DNA of 64,000 bases from Sinotaia quadrata (taxonomy: Eukaryota > Mollusca > Gastropoda > Architaenioglossa > Viviparidae): assembly GCA_028829895.1 (NCBI GenBank), contig CM054182.1, positions 14,156,001-14,220,000 on the forward strand, in the 5' to 3' direction. The notes below the pieces were generated by a model. That model searched no databases and had not been told where the DNA came from. It was given only the letters and a program-made list of their open reading frames with translations. Made by a program: the position numbers and the translations under genes. Positions 45,455 to 57,409 of the stretch are shown here, piece by piece (position 1 is the stretch's first letter; every line of letters begins with the position of its first letter).

Positions 45455-45895
45455 TAAACTGCCAAGTATATCCCTTATAAGGTCTCTCCTAGCCCTCTTC
45501 TAAAAGAGCCAAGTATTTCCCTTATAAGGTCACTGGTAATCCTCTTCTAAAACTGCAAGTATTTCCCTTATAAGGTCTCTGGTAATCCTCTTCTAAAACA
45601 GCCAAGTATTTCCCTTATAAGGTCTCTGCTAGCCCTCTTCTAAAACAGCCAAGTATTTCCCTTATAAGGTCTCTGCTAGTCCTCTTCTAAAACAGCCAAG
45701 TATTTCCCTTATAAGGTCTCTGCTAGCCCTCTTCTAAAACAGCCAAGTATTTCCCTTATAAGGTCTCTGCTAGCCCTCTTCTAAAACTGCCAAGTATTTC
45801 CCTTATAAGGTCTCTGCTAGTCCTCTTCTAAAACTGCCAAGTATTTCCTGCTAGCCCTCTTCTAAAACTGCCAAGTATTTCCCTTATAAAGTGTC
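45455..45895. repeat. Minisatellite, 47-bp unit, ~10 copies
   Basis: AAAACAGCCAAGTATTTCCC, TTATAAGGTCTCTGCTAGCC, CTCTTCT. One copy near 45,845 has lost CTTATAAGGTCTC. AACAGCC/AACTGCC and TAGCC/TAGTC variants are mixed along it. Confidence 0.95.
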
Positions 45896-46384
45896 AGTCT
45901 CTCCTGAAACAGAGGCCATTAAATTAGCCGAGTTGCATTATATAAATATTAAAATACTAATTTCAAGCAATACAAGATTTACTATTATAAAACTTAAATT
46001 CGCAAACATATTAAGTTTAATCATTCAAGTTACAAGGAAAGACAGACTAGATGTTTGTCATTTGAAGCCCAGTGTGATGAAAATAGAAATAATTAAAATA
46101 AATTATCTAAACTTGTAGATTTGACCTAACCTCAAGTAATGAAAAAACCCAAGAAAGTATAAATGAAAGTAAAAAATAGCCAATTATAGCCATGGGCAAG
46201 TTTAGCAGTAGCATACTTCCACGTGAATGGTTAGGAATGTGAAAAATATCTTGACTCACATGTCAAGGTGTGCATGGGTATCATGTGAGAAAGGTGATGA
46301 TGCTGATCAAAGAACGAATTTGAATCAATTTATTCAGAGATACCCTATGCCCTGGCGAGAAGAAAGATTAGTGCAATTCACTAG
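45896..46384. other. Unique AT-rich DNA
   Basis: A 75-codon plus frame (45,891-46,118) and part of a 134-codon frame (46,227-46,631). The latter starts in unique DNA with MVRNVKNILTHMSRCAWVSC and continues into a repeat. No domain is recognised. Confidence 0.35.
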
Positions 46385-46640
46385 GTATCATAAAAATTTG
46401 CGTGTATGTACTCTATTACCTTACATTTCGAGGAATAATGCATATAAGTTTATTACCTTACATTTCACATTTAGAGGAACTATTAATATAAATATTATAC
46501 TTTATTACCTTGTATTTCGATTAATTATTAACAACAGTTTAATAATATTTTATTACCTTACATTTCGAAGATTTATTAATATGAGTTTAATACTTTATTT
46601 GACCTTACATTTCCTGGAATTGTTAATATAAGAATTACTT
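46385..46640. repeat. Degenerate minisatellite, ~50-bp unit, 5 copies
   Basis: TTTATTACCTTACATTTCGA, then GGAATTATTAATATAAGTTT. No homogenised core. Confidence 0.87.
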
Positions 46641-46724
46641 GAGTAAAAAGAAAAAATGTATTCTTTCAGTGCAAAAATATTGTTATCAAACTATTTTAAA
46701 TTTTTTATTAAATAATTATAATTT

Positions 46725-47740
46725 TATTTCTGTTGTTATTTCTTGTCAAGTACTTCCTATTATTATTTTGTGCCACTTATGCTCTTACTTTGTAACTGTT
46801 AATGTTATTATCTTGTGTCACTTATTAATGTTATCTGATGTCACTCAATATTTTAGTTTGTACTACTTCTGTTGTTATCTTGATCACCTATTCTTGTTAT
46901 TTTGTGCCACTTTGAGTTTGTATCATTTGCTGTTGTTATTCAGTGTCACGTACTTCCTGTTGCCATTGTGCTACACTCCACTTGTCATTTTGTGTCACTT
47001 ATTTTTTTATCATTTGTTGTTGTCATTTGTGTCACTTACTGCACTGTTTTCGTCTCTTACTATTGTTATTTGTGTCACTTACTGCACTGTTTTCATCTCT
47101 TACTATTGTTATTTGTGTCACTTACTGCACTGTTTTCATCTCTTACTATTGTTATTTGTGTCACTTACTGCACTGTTTTCGTCTCTTACTATTGTTATTT
47201 GTGTCACTTACTGCATTGTTTTCATCTCTTACTATTGTTATTTGTGTCACTTACTGCACTGTTTTCATCTCTTACTATTGTTATTTGTGTCACTTACTGC
47301 ACTGTTTTCATCTCTTACTATTGTTATTTGTGTCACTTATTGCACTGTTTTCGTCTCTTACTATTGTCATTTGTGTCACTTACTCGTCTTACTGCACTAT
47401 TTGTGTCTCTTACTATTATTATTTGTGTCATTGACTGCACTATTTGTGTCTCTTACTATTGTCATCTGTGTCATTAACAGCAGTGTTTGTGTCTATTGTT
47501 ATTTTTGTCACTTATGCCTGTTGATATTTTTTGTCATTCTATTGTTAGTTTGTGTCACTTAAGCCAGTTGTTTGTTGTTGCTTACTCTTGCAATCTTGTG
47601 TCCCTTACATCTGTCATTGTAAATCTCTATGTGTCTTACTCTTCCTATTTCGTGTCATTTATGTCTATTGCTAGTTTGTGTCAATTACATCTGTTATTAG
47701 ATTGTCTCTATGGCAGAGTATGTAACAGATTCAGACAAAA
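46725..47740. repeat. Minisatellite, 44-bp core unit, ~10 copies
   Basis: Core 47,010-47,400: TGTGTCACTTACTGCACTGT, TTTCATCTCTTACTATTGTT, ATTT. Decayed T-rich units lie on both sides. Three plus frames of 163-307 codons (Leu, Ser, Cys, Val rich) stay open because the T-rich unit has few stop codons. A membrane-protein reading of them would be spurious. Confidence 0.93.
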
Positions 47741-47744
47741 TTCT

Positions 47745-49500
47745 GTGTCCTGAACTCTTGCCCCAGTTCTGCAAGTTTCAAATTTGAAACTTCAAATATA
47801 GTTCCTTTGTTAGGACATTTTCCCACACACACCTGTGTTGAAACAACGGAGAGACTCATGTGTTATTGTAACCCTTAGGTCAATAGGCAGAGGGAGACTC
47901 ATCCCATGTTATTGTTATTTTTGGGACCATAGCCGACCGTACATCAACCCATAACGCCACGACTAGTCACGTGACGAATTCATGCATCTTCATAAATAAC
48001 TGACACGCGCAAAATACTTTACTTACACGAGGAACCACGGCCGATTGAACTTAAAGCTTCGTGCCTCCGATAATTCCGTGTAAGTCGATACGAAAAGTAT
48101 AATAGAAGACCCGCTGTCTTTGTTTGAAGCTATCTACTGAGAAGGTAAACACATCGATTTCTTGAATTGATACTTACATTTTATTTAAGTTATCATTGTG
48201 TGAATGTGCGAAATTGGTAATGTATAAATTATATCCTTACTGCAACCTTCTCTAGACACGTGGCTTGGTAACAGTACGACTAGGCTAGAACCATTACATC
48301 CTTTACACATTAATTGTCTAATTGTGAGATAATGGGTTATAATGCTAAATTGATGGGATTGCAATCACAGAACGTTGATGCACGTTCATAGGATTTCTTT
48401 TATGTAAAGATCCTTTTGATGTAAACAATGTATAATCGCGTCTATGCTTGTAACGCGTATGTGCGTGATTTTAATTCATATTTACTTTCATTGTAAAATC
48501 TAAATGTTCTTTGAACGATTAAATTCTCTTGTATGTGTAAACGTCACATTTTAATTGTAATACGCATGAGCGTGATGCTGATTGTATTTTCGTTATTAGA
48601 TTCAAACTATTGAATGTGAAGATACAGAACGGTCATTTGTAAAACAAGCTACGCTATTATCAAAGCCACTTGTGTAGATTGCGAATCAGTAGGAACTGTC
48701 GCTCATAAGAATTATTGTATTTTCAGAGCGGGTCTGAGTTTGTATCGTTGGGTTTGAGATTTCATAATCTCTGCGTCCTGAGACCTCTAGAGGAGTCCGG
48801 GGCTGGTCCGTTTAAGTTCTGCTGAACTTGATGTGAGGATCGGACACTGATGTTATGGATCGTCGCTGAAGCCACAACTCATACTAGTTGGGTGCGAGTG
48901 TTGCCATAGCTGATGATAGAGTGTCGTCATAGCAGTGGGAAGTTGCAAGTTGAGTAATGACAATAAACTGGAATCACTAATCAGTAATTGACATTGAAAC
49001 TATTCGCAGAGCTGATAATACGTAGTCTTGTTAGACCGAGCATTTGATTCAATTTTTGTTATTTGTAAATCTTTTATTAAATCTTATATTTGTTGATCAA
49101 TTACGTAGTCGACTAAATCATTTGCGAGAAAGACCAAATTAGGGCTGGGTGGGGGCGAGCATCAAGAGCGTGACGAATGCAAGTATGATTAGTTGTAATT
49201 GATTAATGTGTCCCAGTCCGTGCAATTGTCACACAGGTTTATCTGTCTCTAAATTTTGTGTCTTACTACGAGATTAAATTTAGTCAGACTGAAGGATAGA
49301 TCTGGGCAGTCAGTCTGTTTTCAGAATAAATGAGGAGATTTAATTAATCTAATCCTGGAATTTAATTAATCTAAATCTTAATTCTGGAGCAGGGTCTCTA
49401 AATAAATACTGACATGTAACAGAGTAAATATCCATATTTCTAAACTTGATAATTATATATTTGTTCCCAATGCTAACGTAAACGTGTGTTTGTGCTTACA
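47745..49500. other. 1.7-kb non-repetitive block, possibly containing an old LTR
   Basis: Unique, moderately CpG-containing sequence. GAGACTCAT-TGTTATTGT appears twice (about 47,850 and 47,890). AGTATAATAGAAG near 48,095 resembles a TATA region, and CAATAAACTGG at about 48,960 carries AATAAA. This order would fit a solo LTR, but no second LTR, primer site or target duplication is evident. Exon content is not supported. Confidence 0.3.
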
Positions 49501-49508
49501 TGGAACGG

Positions 49509-49510
<2 letters not shown>

Positions 49511-49574
<64 letters not shown>
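49511..49574. repeat. (GT)32 microsatellite
   Basis: Uninterrupted GT dinucleotides from the end of GGAACGGGA. Confidence 0.98.
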
Positions 49575-49576
<2 letters not shown>

Positions 49577-49910
49577 CTGTAGTATGTACATGTATTGGTA
49601 GTGCACATGTATCTGTAGTCTTTACATGCATCGGTAGTAAATGCGTGTGTATATGTAGTGTGTGTGTGAGCGTGTATATGTATCTATAGTGTATGTGTGT
49701 GTGAGTATGTACATGTATCTGTAGTAAATGTGTGCTTGAGTGTGTATATGTATCTGTAGTATGTGTGTCAGAGAATGTTTATATGTATTTGTAGTAAGTG
49801 TGTGTGAGTGTATACATGTGTCTGTAATAACTGTGTTTGTGAATGTGTACATGTATCGGTAGTGTGGAGTGTGTGTGCGTGGTACAATGTCTTTAGTAAG
49901 TGTGTGTGTG

Positions 49911-49942
<32 letters not shown>

Positions 49943-49990
49943 TGAATGTCTATAGTAGGTGTCTGCGTACATCCGTATGTGTGTGGTGTC
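49575..49990. repeat. TG-rich minisatellite, ~28-35-bp units, with (TGCG)n
   Basis: About 12 degenerate copies of TGTACATGTATCTGTAGTAA followed by variable TGTGTGAG runs. An inner (TG)n(CGTG)n tract lies at 49,900-49,944. The preceding (GT)32 may have grown from such a unit. Confidence 0.9.
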
Positions 49991-50464
49991 TAATTATAGA
50001 GTATGTGTGCATTTGTGATTCTGTTGAAAGTTGTCTTTTGTGAGAATAAAGTTACATTGCCCATTGAGCGGTGGACTGTTCGCAAAGTGCTTGATCTGTC
50101 TTTCCTGATTACGGCAATCTGTTTTTCTCAAGAGATGTGACAGTTTGAAATTATTTCAGCTTTAACCCATAAGCCAGGCAACGAGATGACGGGTGTGAAA
50201 AGAGTTAGTGCCCCTAATCCATCACAATAAATTTGCGTGCCATTACTTCTCTCACCTGATGGATATGAAAAACAAATCGAAGGAAATTCATCACTGTACA
50301 ACTAAGCTCCTATTTATAGACGTCGTAATTAGTAGGCCGATGTGTCAACTTTACCCTTCACCACATTCATTAGTTCTGATTGGAGACGTGCAATAATTAT
50401 GCCCCTGTCAATTTTGTCGTTCAACATGTATGAGTTCTATTAATAGATGTTGAGCTGTAGGCTG
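49991..50464. other. Unique spacer
   Basis: A 62-codon frame at 50,208-50,396 is the only open stretch. No domain. Confidence 0.45.
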
Positions 50465-50625
50465 CACGAAGTACATGTGTTGGTGGCCCTTTCTACTTCA
50501 GTGCGAGAGTATACGTGTTGGTAGCCCTCTCTACTTGTACCCAAGAGTATGCATGCGTTGGTAGCCCTTTCCACTTGTCCGAAAGTATACCTGTGTTATC
50601 GCCCTTTCCACATGTACACGAAAAA
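50465..50625. repeat. Degenerate minisatellite, ~48-bp unit, 4 copies
   Basis: GTATACGTGTTGGTAGCCCT, TTCCACTTGT with variable linkers. Confidence 0.85.
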
Positions 50626-50649
50626 AAATATAAAGAGGCAACAAGCACT

Positions 50650-52990
50650 AGTTAAAATTGAAACTGCAGTAACATTTATAGTTGATGGTGATGAACTGGT
50701 AAAATCAGTATAAAAGCAAGATACAGTCAATAAGAAATATACTTCATTAGTTGAGTCCTATGCAAATAGGTCTATTATCTGCAGTGTGAAGTAGAATTAA
50801 TAATGCGACTAAAATGTAACTTTACCTATAATTTACATTATGCTTATAATTCTCATTCGCACCAACAAATTAAACAAAACTAAATCAAAAGGCAAATTTG
50901 TCATGTGTAATTCCAAATCAAGCACTCATTTTATACATGAAGTTCGAAATTCAATGTTGTAACTATAGTAGAGTGTGAAGTAAAATTATCTAGTCTAGCT
51001 CAAGTCCTACAGAGGTTACAATCTACAGTGTAAAGTACAATTTTCTAGTGTAGTGTACATCCAAAGGAGAGATTACAGTCTAGGGTGTAAATAGAATTCT
51101 CTAGTGTAGTGTACATCCAAAGGAGAGATTACAGTCTAGGGTGTAAATAGAATTCTCTAGTGTAGTGTACATCCAAAGGAGAGATTACAGTCTAGGGTGT
51201 AAATAGAATTCTCTAGTGTAGTGTACATCCAAAGGAGAGATTACAGTCTAGGGTGTAAATAGAATTCTCTAGTGTAGTGTACATCCAAAGGAGAGATTAC
51301 AGTCTAGGGTGTAAATAGAATTCTCTAGTGTAGTGTACATCCAAAGGAGAGATTACAGTCTAGGGTGTAAATAGAATTCTCTAGTGTAGTGTACATCCAA
51401 AGGAGAGATTACAGTCTAGGGTGTAAATAGAATTCTCTAGTGTAGTGTACATCCAAAGGAGAGATTACAGTCTAGGGTGTAAATAGAATTCTCTAGTGTA
51501 GTGTACATCCAAAGGAGAGATTACAGTCTAGGGTGTAAATAGAATTCTCTAGTGTAGTGCACCTGCAAAGAGATGTTGCAATCAGCACTGTAAATTAAAG
51601 TGTAGTGCAAGTGCGACAGAGATTACAGATAGAATGTAAAGTAGAATTTTCTAGTGTAGTGTATCCCAAAGGAGAGATTACAGTAATTTACTGGTGAAAC
51701 TCTAAACTAATAAGATTTCAATTTAAAGTAAAATTCTCAAATTGAGATCCATAGCAAAGAGACTGAAAAATTCTAAATCTTAAATGATTACACTTAAAAG
51801 TGTAATTTAGTAATGTAACTCCTAAGTAAATAGACTACATTCTACAAGTGCAGTGTAATTTAATAGTGTAACTCCCCCAAAAATAGACTACATACTATAG
51901 GTGCAATGTAATTCAGTAGTGTTTCAGTAGTGTAACTCATAAAACATCAGAATAGAACCCACTGAGTGAAATAGAGTTCATAAATTAAATAGACTACTAT
52001 ACATTGTGCGGAGTATACCTCCCTAGCTTACTTCCAATAGACTACTATCTACTGTATGTAGTTTACTCTCCCCCCACCCGCAGCGAAATTCAAAGTTAGC
52101 CAGACTTTTGTTTAAAGTGTGAAATATACTTCACTCGCGTAACTGTAGATTACACGGATTTATAGTTTAAAATACGAAATATGGTTCATAATTTTAGAAA
52201 TAAATTGAACAGAGTATAGTTTACAGTGTGAAGCGTGAGTTAGTAGAGTGACTGAAAATTAAACCATCTACAATTCTACATCGTCAAGTATAATTCATTA
52301 GCTTAATTCCAAAGTGAACAGTACATTTTGTGAACATAATTTCACTAGTTTAATTCCAAATTGAAGAATCTTAATTGTGAAATATAATTCTCCAGTTTAA
52401 CTCCAGATTGAACAGTCTACTTTATAAAGTATTATTCACTAGTGTATATTTGTGAAGTATTATTCACTAAATTCACTAAAATAATTACAAATTAAATAGT
52501 GTACATTATGAAGTATAATTTACTGGTGTAGCTTCAAATTAAAGAGTGTACATTGTGAAGTTTAATTCATTAGTGTAATTTCAAATTAAACAATTTGCAT
52601 TGTGAAGTATTGTTCTCTAGTGTAATTCCAAATTAAACAGTTTGCATTGTGAAGTATTGTTCTCTAGTGTAATTCCAAATTTAAACAGTTTGCATTGTGA
52701 AATATTGTTCTCTAGTGTAATTCCAAATTAAACAGTTTGCATTGTGAAGTATTGTTTTCTAGTGTAATTCCAATTTAAACAGTGTACATTATGAAGTATT
52801 ATGCACTAGAGTAACATTATGAAGTATTATGCACTAGAGTAACATTATGAAGTATTATGCACTAGAGTAACATTATGAAGTATTATGCACTAGAGTAAAT
52901 CATAATTGAACGGATTTCAACTTGCAGTATGAAGTAAAAGTCTCTAGTGTAAGTCGAGTGAAAATCGAAATACAAAAGTGTAAAGTCCAA
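50650..52990. repeat. 2.3-kb minisatellite lineage with a perfect 56-bp core
   Basis: Core 51,061-51,559: nine copies of CCAAAGGAGAGATTACAGTC, TAGGGTGTAAATAGAATTCT, CTAGTGTAGTGTACAT without a visible difference. Old units lie left (50,650-51,060) and right. On the right two further sub-arrays arose: 47 bp (TGTAATTCCAAATTAAACAG, TTTGCATTGTGAAGTATTGT) at 52,570-52,780, and 28 bp (TAACATTATGAAGTATTATG, CACTAGAG) at 52,780-52,900. Confidence 0.95.
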
Positions 52991-53574
52991 ATGAAACAGA
53001 CTACATTTTTTACAGTCTCGGGTTTACTCCGTGCGGTGTTGGCTACACCGTTTACTGCGAGCGAGTTTTTAAAAGGGGAGATAAAGCAGACTTGTAAGCA
53101 GACGCACGCCAAGAATGCTACTTGCGCATTGTGCACTTCTACACAATAAATTGTCTGCGACTCGAGGTGTTTTACCATCAATCTGTCCCTTAATGCTAGC
53201 CGTGCTGTACAGAAACAGCAGACCTCGGGAACAAATTGCCACTTGGACTGGCAGTCGGCCCTTCATTACAGAGCAAGCAGCGAAGTTTTCATTTCATAGT
53301 CGTGATTTAGAAGGCAGGAGATAGAGAAGGGCGGAGTGCACTATTGGATCAGTGATCGGTCTTCCATTATTCTCCGCTCTATGGAGATTTGAAAGCAGAA
53401 GCGAGCAGTGGGTATCATCAATCAATTGTCCTTCGGTTATGCCCCCTTGCTAGTCTCGACTTCCTTCAGGTTACTTTCTAAATCTGACAGCGAAAGGAGA
53501 CCTTTGTGAAAGTAGAAGACAGATAAGCTTATAAACGTGCGTGGAGAGAGAGATACACACACACAGAGTGTATG
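52991..53574. other. Non-repetitive CpG-containing island
   Basis: Base-balanced unique sequence. Overlapping frames of 65-93 codons on both strands have no domain. It stands out from the arrays on either side and may be conserved non-coding DNA. Confidence 0.4.
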
Positions 53575-53862
53575 TAAACAGTTTTGTAGAGAAAAAAGAA
53601 GACACAGAAGTGTGTTGTAGGGGAAAAAAGAAGACACAGAGAGTGTGTTGTAGGGGAAAAAAGAAGACACAGAAAGTGTGTTGTAGGGAAAAAAGAAGAC
53701 ACAGAAAGTGTGTTGTAGGGAAAAAAGAAGACACAGAAAGTGTGTTGTAGGGAAAAAAGAAAACACAGAGAGTGTTGTAGGGAAAAAAGAAGACACTGAG
53801 AGTGTGTTGTATGGAAAAAAGGAGACACAGAGAGTGTGTTGGGGTTGGGGGGGGGGGAGAAG
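53575..53862. repeat. Minisatellite, ~32-bp unit, 8 copies
   Basis: GAAGACACAGAAAGTGTGTT, GTAGGGAAAAAA, with A-run length changes (31-34 bp). Ends at a G-rich run (53,841-53,858). Minus frames of 131-146 codons are artefacts. Confidence 0.93.
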
Positions 53863-53869
53863 CGTACAA

Positions 53870-54965
53870 AAGAACACTCATAAAGGTTTAACCATTCACT
53901 TGTACAGATATAAAATACATACAAAGTGACTAGTTACGAATGTAAAGATACTGAACATACACATCAAGTAATTGACTTACGAGTGTAAAAGGTACAAAAG
54001 AACACTCATAAAGTTTTAACCAATCACTTTTAGAGATACAAAATACACACAAAATGATTACCAAACAAGTTTAGAAATACAAAATACACATAAATTATTG
54101 CCTTACATCTCTACATATACGATAGTCATTTAAGTGAGGTTGTATGTGCTTATGTATGTTGTTATTCTACACATATGTCAGTCTATGCACGTTTGTGTGT
54201 CTGCATCCATAAAGAAATGATTTACGCGTGTTTCAATCTCTACACATATCACAGTCACTCTTTGTCTTTCATATATCTATATCCACACAACAGTCACTTA
54301 TGTTTGGAAAGTTAAATACAGTCGTATAACAACCATTTATGGGTGTTTCTATATCTTCTTTTACACAGTATCTTTTGTATGTGGTTGTTGCATCTTTCTT
54401 CACAGAGCAACCATTTATATGTATTTCTATATATTCTTTCACATAACAACCACTTTCTTTTTTCACACTACAGTCACTTACGTGTGTTTCTGTATATCCT
54501 TTCACGCAAAAACCACTTTGTATTTTATTCTCTGCACTTGTATGGCAATCACTTTATGTTTTAATCTGTACACTTGTATGGCAATCACTTTATGTCTTAA
54601 TCTCTACATTTGTATGGCAATCACTGCATGTTTTAATCTCTGCACTAGTTTTACATTCACTTTATGTTTTAATCTCTACATTTTTTGGCAGCCACTTTAT
54701 ATCTTAATCTCTACACTTGTATGACAATCACTGTGTGCTTTAATCTCTACACTTATATCGCAATGACTTTATGTCTTAATCTCATGTATGTCAAATCACT
54801 TTATGTTTTAATCTCTACACTTGTATGACATTAACTTTTTGTTTTAATCCTACACCTTTTTTGCAATCAATTTATGTTTTAATCTATAGGTTTGTTCGAC
54901 ACTCACTTTACTGTTAAATCTCCACACTTGTTTGGCAATCACTTTGTGTTTTAATCTCTACAGTT
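53870..54965. repeat. Minisatellite lineage, 36-bp core unit, ~12 copies
   Basis: Right part 54,530-54,965: TTTTAATCTCTACACTTGTA, TGGCAATCACTTTATG. Left part holds older ~40-65-bp units (AACCATTCACTTGTACAGAT; TTCACACAACAGTCACTTA). CACTTTA/CACTTAT and CTACAC words link them. Confidence 0.9.
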
Positions 54966-55125
54966 GTATATTGTCAACTCCGTTCTGTGGACAACCCCTT
55001 ATAGCTGTCAACATTGCTCTATGGACAGACAGCTCCTTAAAGCTGTCAACCTCGCTCTATGGACAGACAGCCCCTTATAGCTGTCAACATCGCTCTATGG
55101 ACAGACAGCCCCTTACATCTGTCAG
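54966..55125. repeat. Minisatellite, 38-bp unit, 4 copies
   Basis: CTGTCAACATCGCTCTATGG, ACAGACAGCCCCTTATAG. The first copy (CTCCGTTCTGTGGACAACC) is diverged. Confidence 0.93.
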
Positions 55126-55828
55126 CACCTCTGTAATCGGCCTTGATATTCCTGTCGTCCATGATTACAGCGCTAGCGGGTGACGCAATGCTTAGTCGCT
55201 TGACGCGGGGTTCTTATGCTGGCAGTGTAATTCAGATACATTAGTCTTTGTACTCTGCATATTAATGCTAATTAATGTCAGTGCCTGTTCTAAATTCTTG
55301 CCCAAAATGGACTCTTCAACACGCACAGCAAAATTTTCCGCCAATTACGTCAGCTTGGAGGACACAGTCGACCACGTGCGGCAGTAAGTAAGGTTAGGGA
55401 CAAATGCATAAAACGAGGAAACTAATGTTTGTGGGTGGGAAAGGGAGGCAATTACCAGCTTGCGGAGTCAATGTATGATTGATTGGTGAAGCAAACCCCA
55501 GGCATTTTGTACCGGTGATTGATGAGGCTTAGCGCACAGTTAGCGAGCTTTCAATGAAGAATAATGAGCTTTAACTTTGGCTTTTCTGCATAATTTCACG
55601 CCAGTCTGCCCATATTGTGCCGGCCCGTTCGTTTGCAGCAGCCGCACCAAGCTGTACCGCTTTCTGCTGCGGTGTTTTATTTTTCACTGTTGTTGTTGTT
55701 TATTAATTTTAAATCATGCATTAAACAGTAAGGCAGCCAAAGAAAAATATTATACACCTACCTTAAAGAGGCCTACTGACTTTTGCTGACTTACATGGTG
55801 CAAGATTTTTGTATTAATAGATGATAGT
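55126..55828. other. Non-repetitive island with homeodomain-like sites
   Basis: TGCATATTAATGCTAATTAA at 55,257-55,276 combines POU- and homeodomain-like words. CACGTGCGG and GTCGACCACGTG lie near 55,370. A weak exon candidate starts at 55,307. No other feature. Confidence 0.4.
55307..55383 (+). other. Weak candidate first coding exon (26 codons to a GTAAGT donor)
   Basis: An ATG in an AAAATGG context opens MDSSTRTAKFSANYVSLEDT, then VDHVR, and reaches GCGGCA followed by GTAAGTAAGG, an excellent splice-donor match at 55,384. Without splicing the frame stops within two codons. No acceptor partner or protein family is recognised, and a chance match is quite possible. Confidence 0.15.
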
Positions 55829-55916
55829 AGTCAGTAAGAACTGAGTGAATGATTGCATAGTGCTTACTAAGAACTTAGTGAGCACTATATAACCATTCAC
55901 TCAGTTCTTAGTAAGA
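55829..55916. repeat. Imperfect ~88-bp palindrome at array start
   Basis: The left arm AGTAAGAACTGAGTGAATGA, TTGCATAGTGCTTACTAAG is the near reverse complement of the right arm CTTAGTGAGCACTATATAAC, CATTCACTCAGTTCTTAGTA. The centre is CTAAGAACTTAG near 55,872. DNA here could extrude a cruciform. Confidence 0.85.
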
Positions 55917-56280
55917 ATATATTAAAACCATTCACTCAGTTCTTAGTAAGAATATTAAAACCATTCACTCAGTTCTTAGTAATATTATACAACCATTCAC
56001 TCAGTTCTTAGTAAGAATATTAAAACCATTCACTCAGTTCTTAGTAAGAATATTAAAACCATTCACTCAGTTCTTAGTAAGAATATTAAAACCATTCACT
56101 CAGTTCTTAGTAATATTATACAACCATTCACTCAGTTCTTAGTAATATTATACAACCATTCACTCAGTTCTTAGTAATATTATACAACCATTCACTCAGT
56201 TCTTAGTAAGAATTATAAAACCATTCACTCAGTTCTTAGTAATATTATACAACCATTCACTCAGTTCTTGGAAATAAAGT
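55880..56280 (+). repeat. Minisatellite, 33-bp unit, ~13 copies, forward orientation
   Basis: ACCATTCACTCAGTTCTTAG is followed by either TAAGAATATTAAA or TAATATTATACAA. The two forms occur in runs: AAs first, then mixed, then mostly the second. Same family as 61,285-61,535 but reversed. Confidence 0.94.
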
Positions 56281-56353
56281 AGCACATCAATAGCAATAAT
56301 AAGACTTCTGGTGTGTGTCAAAAAGAAAGGAAAAGAAACCTACATATCCATGT

Positions 56354-56354
56354 A

Positions 56355-56390
<36 letters not shown>

Positions 56391-56391
56391 T
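56354..56391. repeat. (CTAT)n microsatellite
   Basis: About nine uninterrupted tetranucleotides. Confidence 0.97.
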
Positions 56392-56611
56392 ATTAAAAGC
56401 GTTTATTAATCCATAATCTTACCCATCCACCCATCCCTTCCTGTCCGCTTAACTGGCATCTCTGAGATTGGCAGTCAATATGTTTTTATCATTACCAGAA
56501 AGTAAAAACAATTTTTTCAGTAAGTAACGAAATTTTATCTGCTTATTTTAAGACAAAAATAAATTCTTGGATTACCGAAATCGGTATTAAAGGACTATAT
56601 CTGAAATGAAA

Positions 56612-56621
56612 ATGACGTCAT
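56612..56621. promoter_or_regulatory. Perfect CRE palindrome ATGACGTCAT
   Basis: Identical to the 10-mer at 5,097. Located in unique sequence. Function not shown. Confidence 0.35.
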
Positions 56622-57409
56622 CTGAAGGACATCTATTAAATATTACTCTCCTCACTATTATGATGTAACAGTGAGTTTCCAGAATATGACGTAGTTAGAT
56701 TGAATGTAATTAGTTTGAATAGGTACTCTACTCAAAATGCCCACAGATTTGAATCTTGCTTCTACTATCCTCCTTCTTCTAATACTCTAACCTTTCACAC
56801 TAACGGGTCAGCAATTCTATCATCTGACATGAACCCATACCCGTCTTCTCAACATACTCCGTATCCTTGTCTTATTTTATTAAGTAATAAATAATTATTT
56901 AGCGACATAGCGTATTTAATTAACATATTAAAAATAAGCACATTAAAAATGTCCACCATGTGGAAGACAAAAGTAAATGGGTAACACGAACGCGTGTCTC
57001 GATTTCAAGATACATAGAAGAAGAGTCAACAAGTGTGATGAAGGCTTAGGGAAGACAACACATGGCTGAGGGAGACAACCGATGATCCTGTCAAACAAGT
57101 ACGATAATGAAGAGTTTCATAAATTTCCCCTGTGTCAAAAATGGGATTAGCGGGGCCAACACGCGGACAGGCCAGGCCACGCAAGTCTTATTTACTGACG
57201 ATTACAGACGACAGTTGGTGCTGGGGACCTGTCAAACACTCACGGCTCCCCGCCCCACGGGGACTACGCTAGAGACGAAACGGGATGAAAATGGTGTCGT
57301 ATGCCCCCCCAATTTCCATATCAAAACGCTAACTTAGTATTTATCCTTAACAGCGACAAAGCGGAAAGGAGCCATTATTCTAATTTAAGTTCCTGTTTCC
57401 ATTTTGCAG

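Noticed and set aside
46639..47562. 307-codon plus frame rich in Leu, Ser, Cys and Val, resembling a membrane protein
   Set aside because: It is the translation of a T-rich 44-bp minisatellite and its decayed flanks. Two other frames are also open, and there is no family signature.
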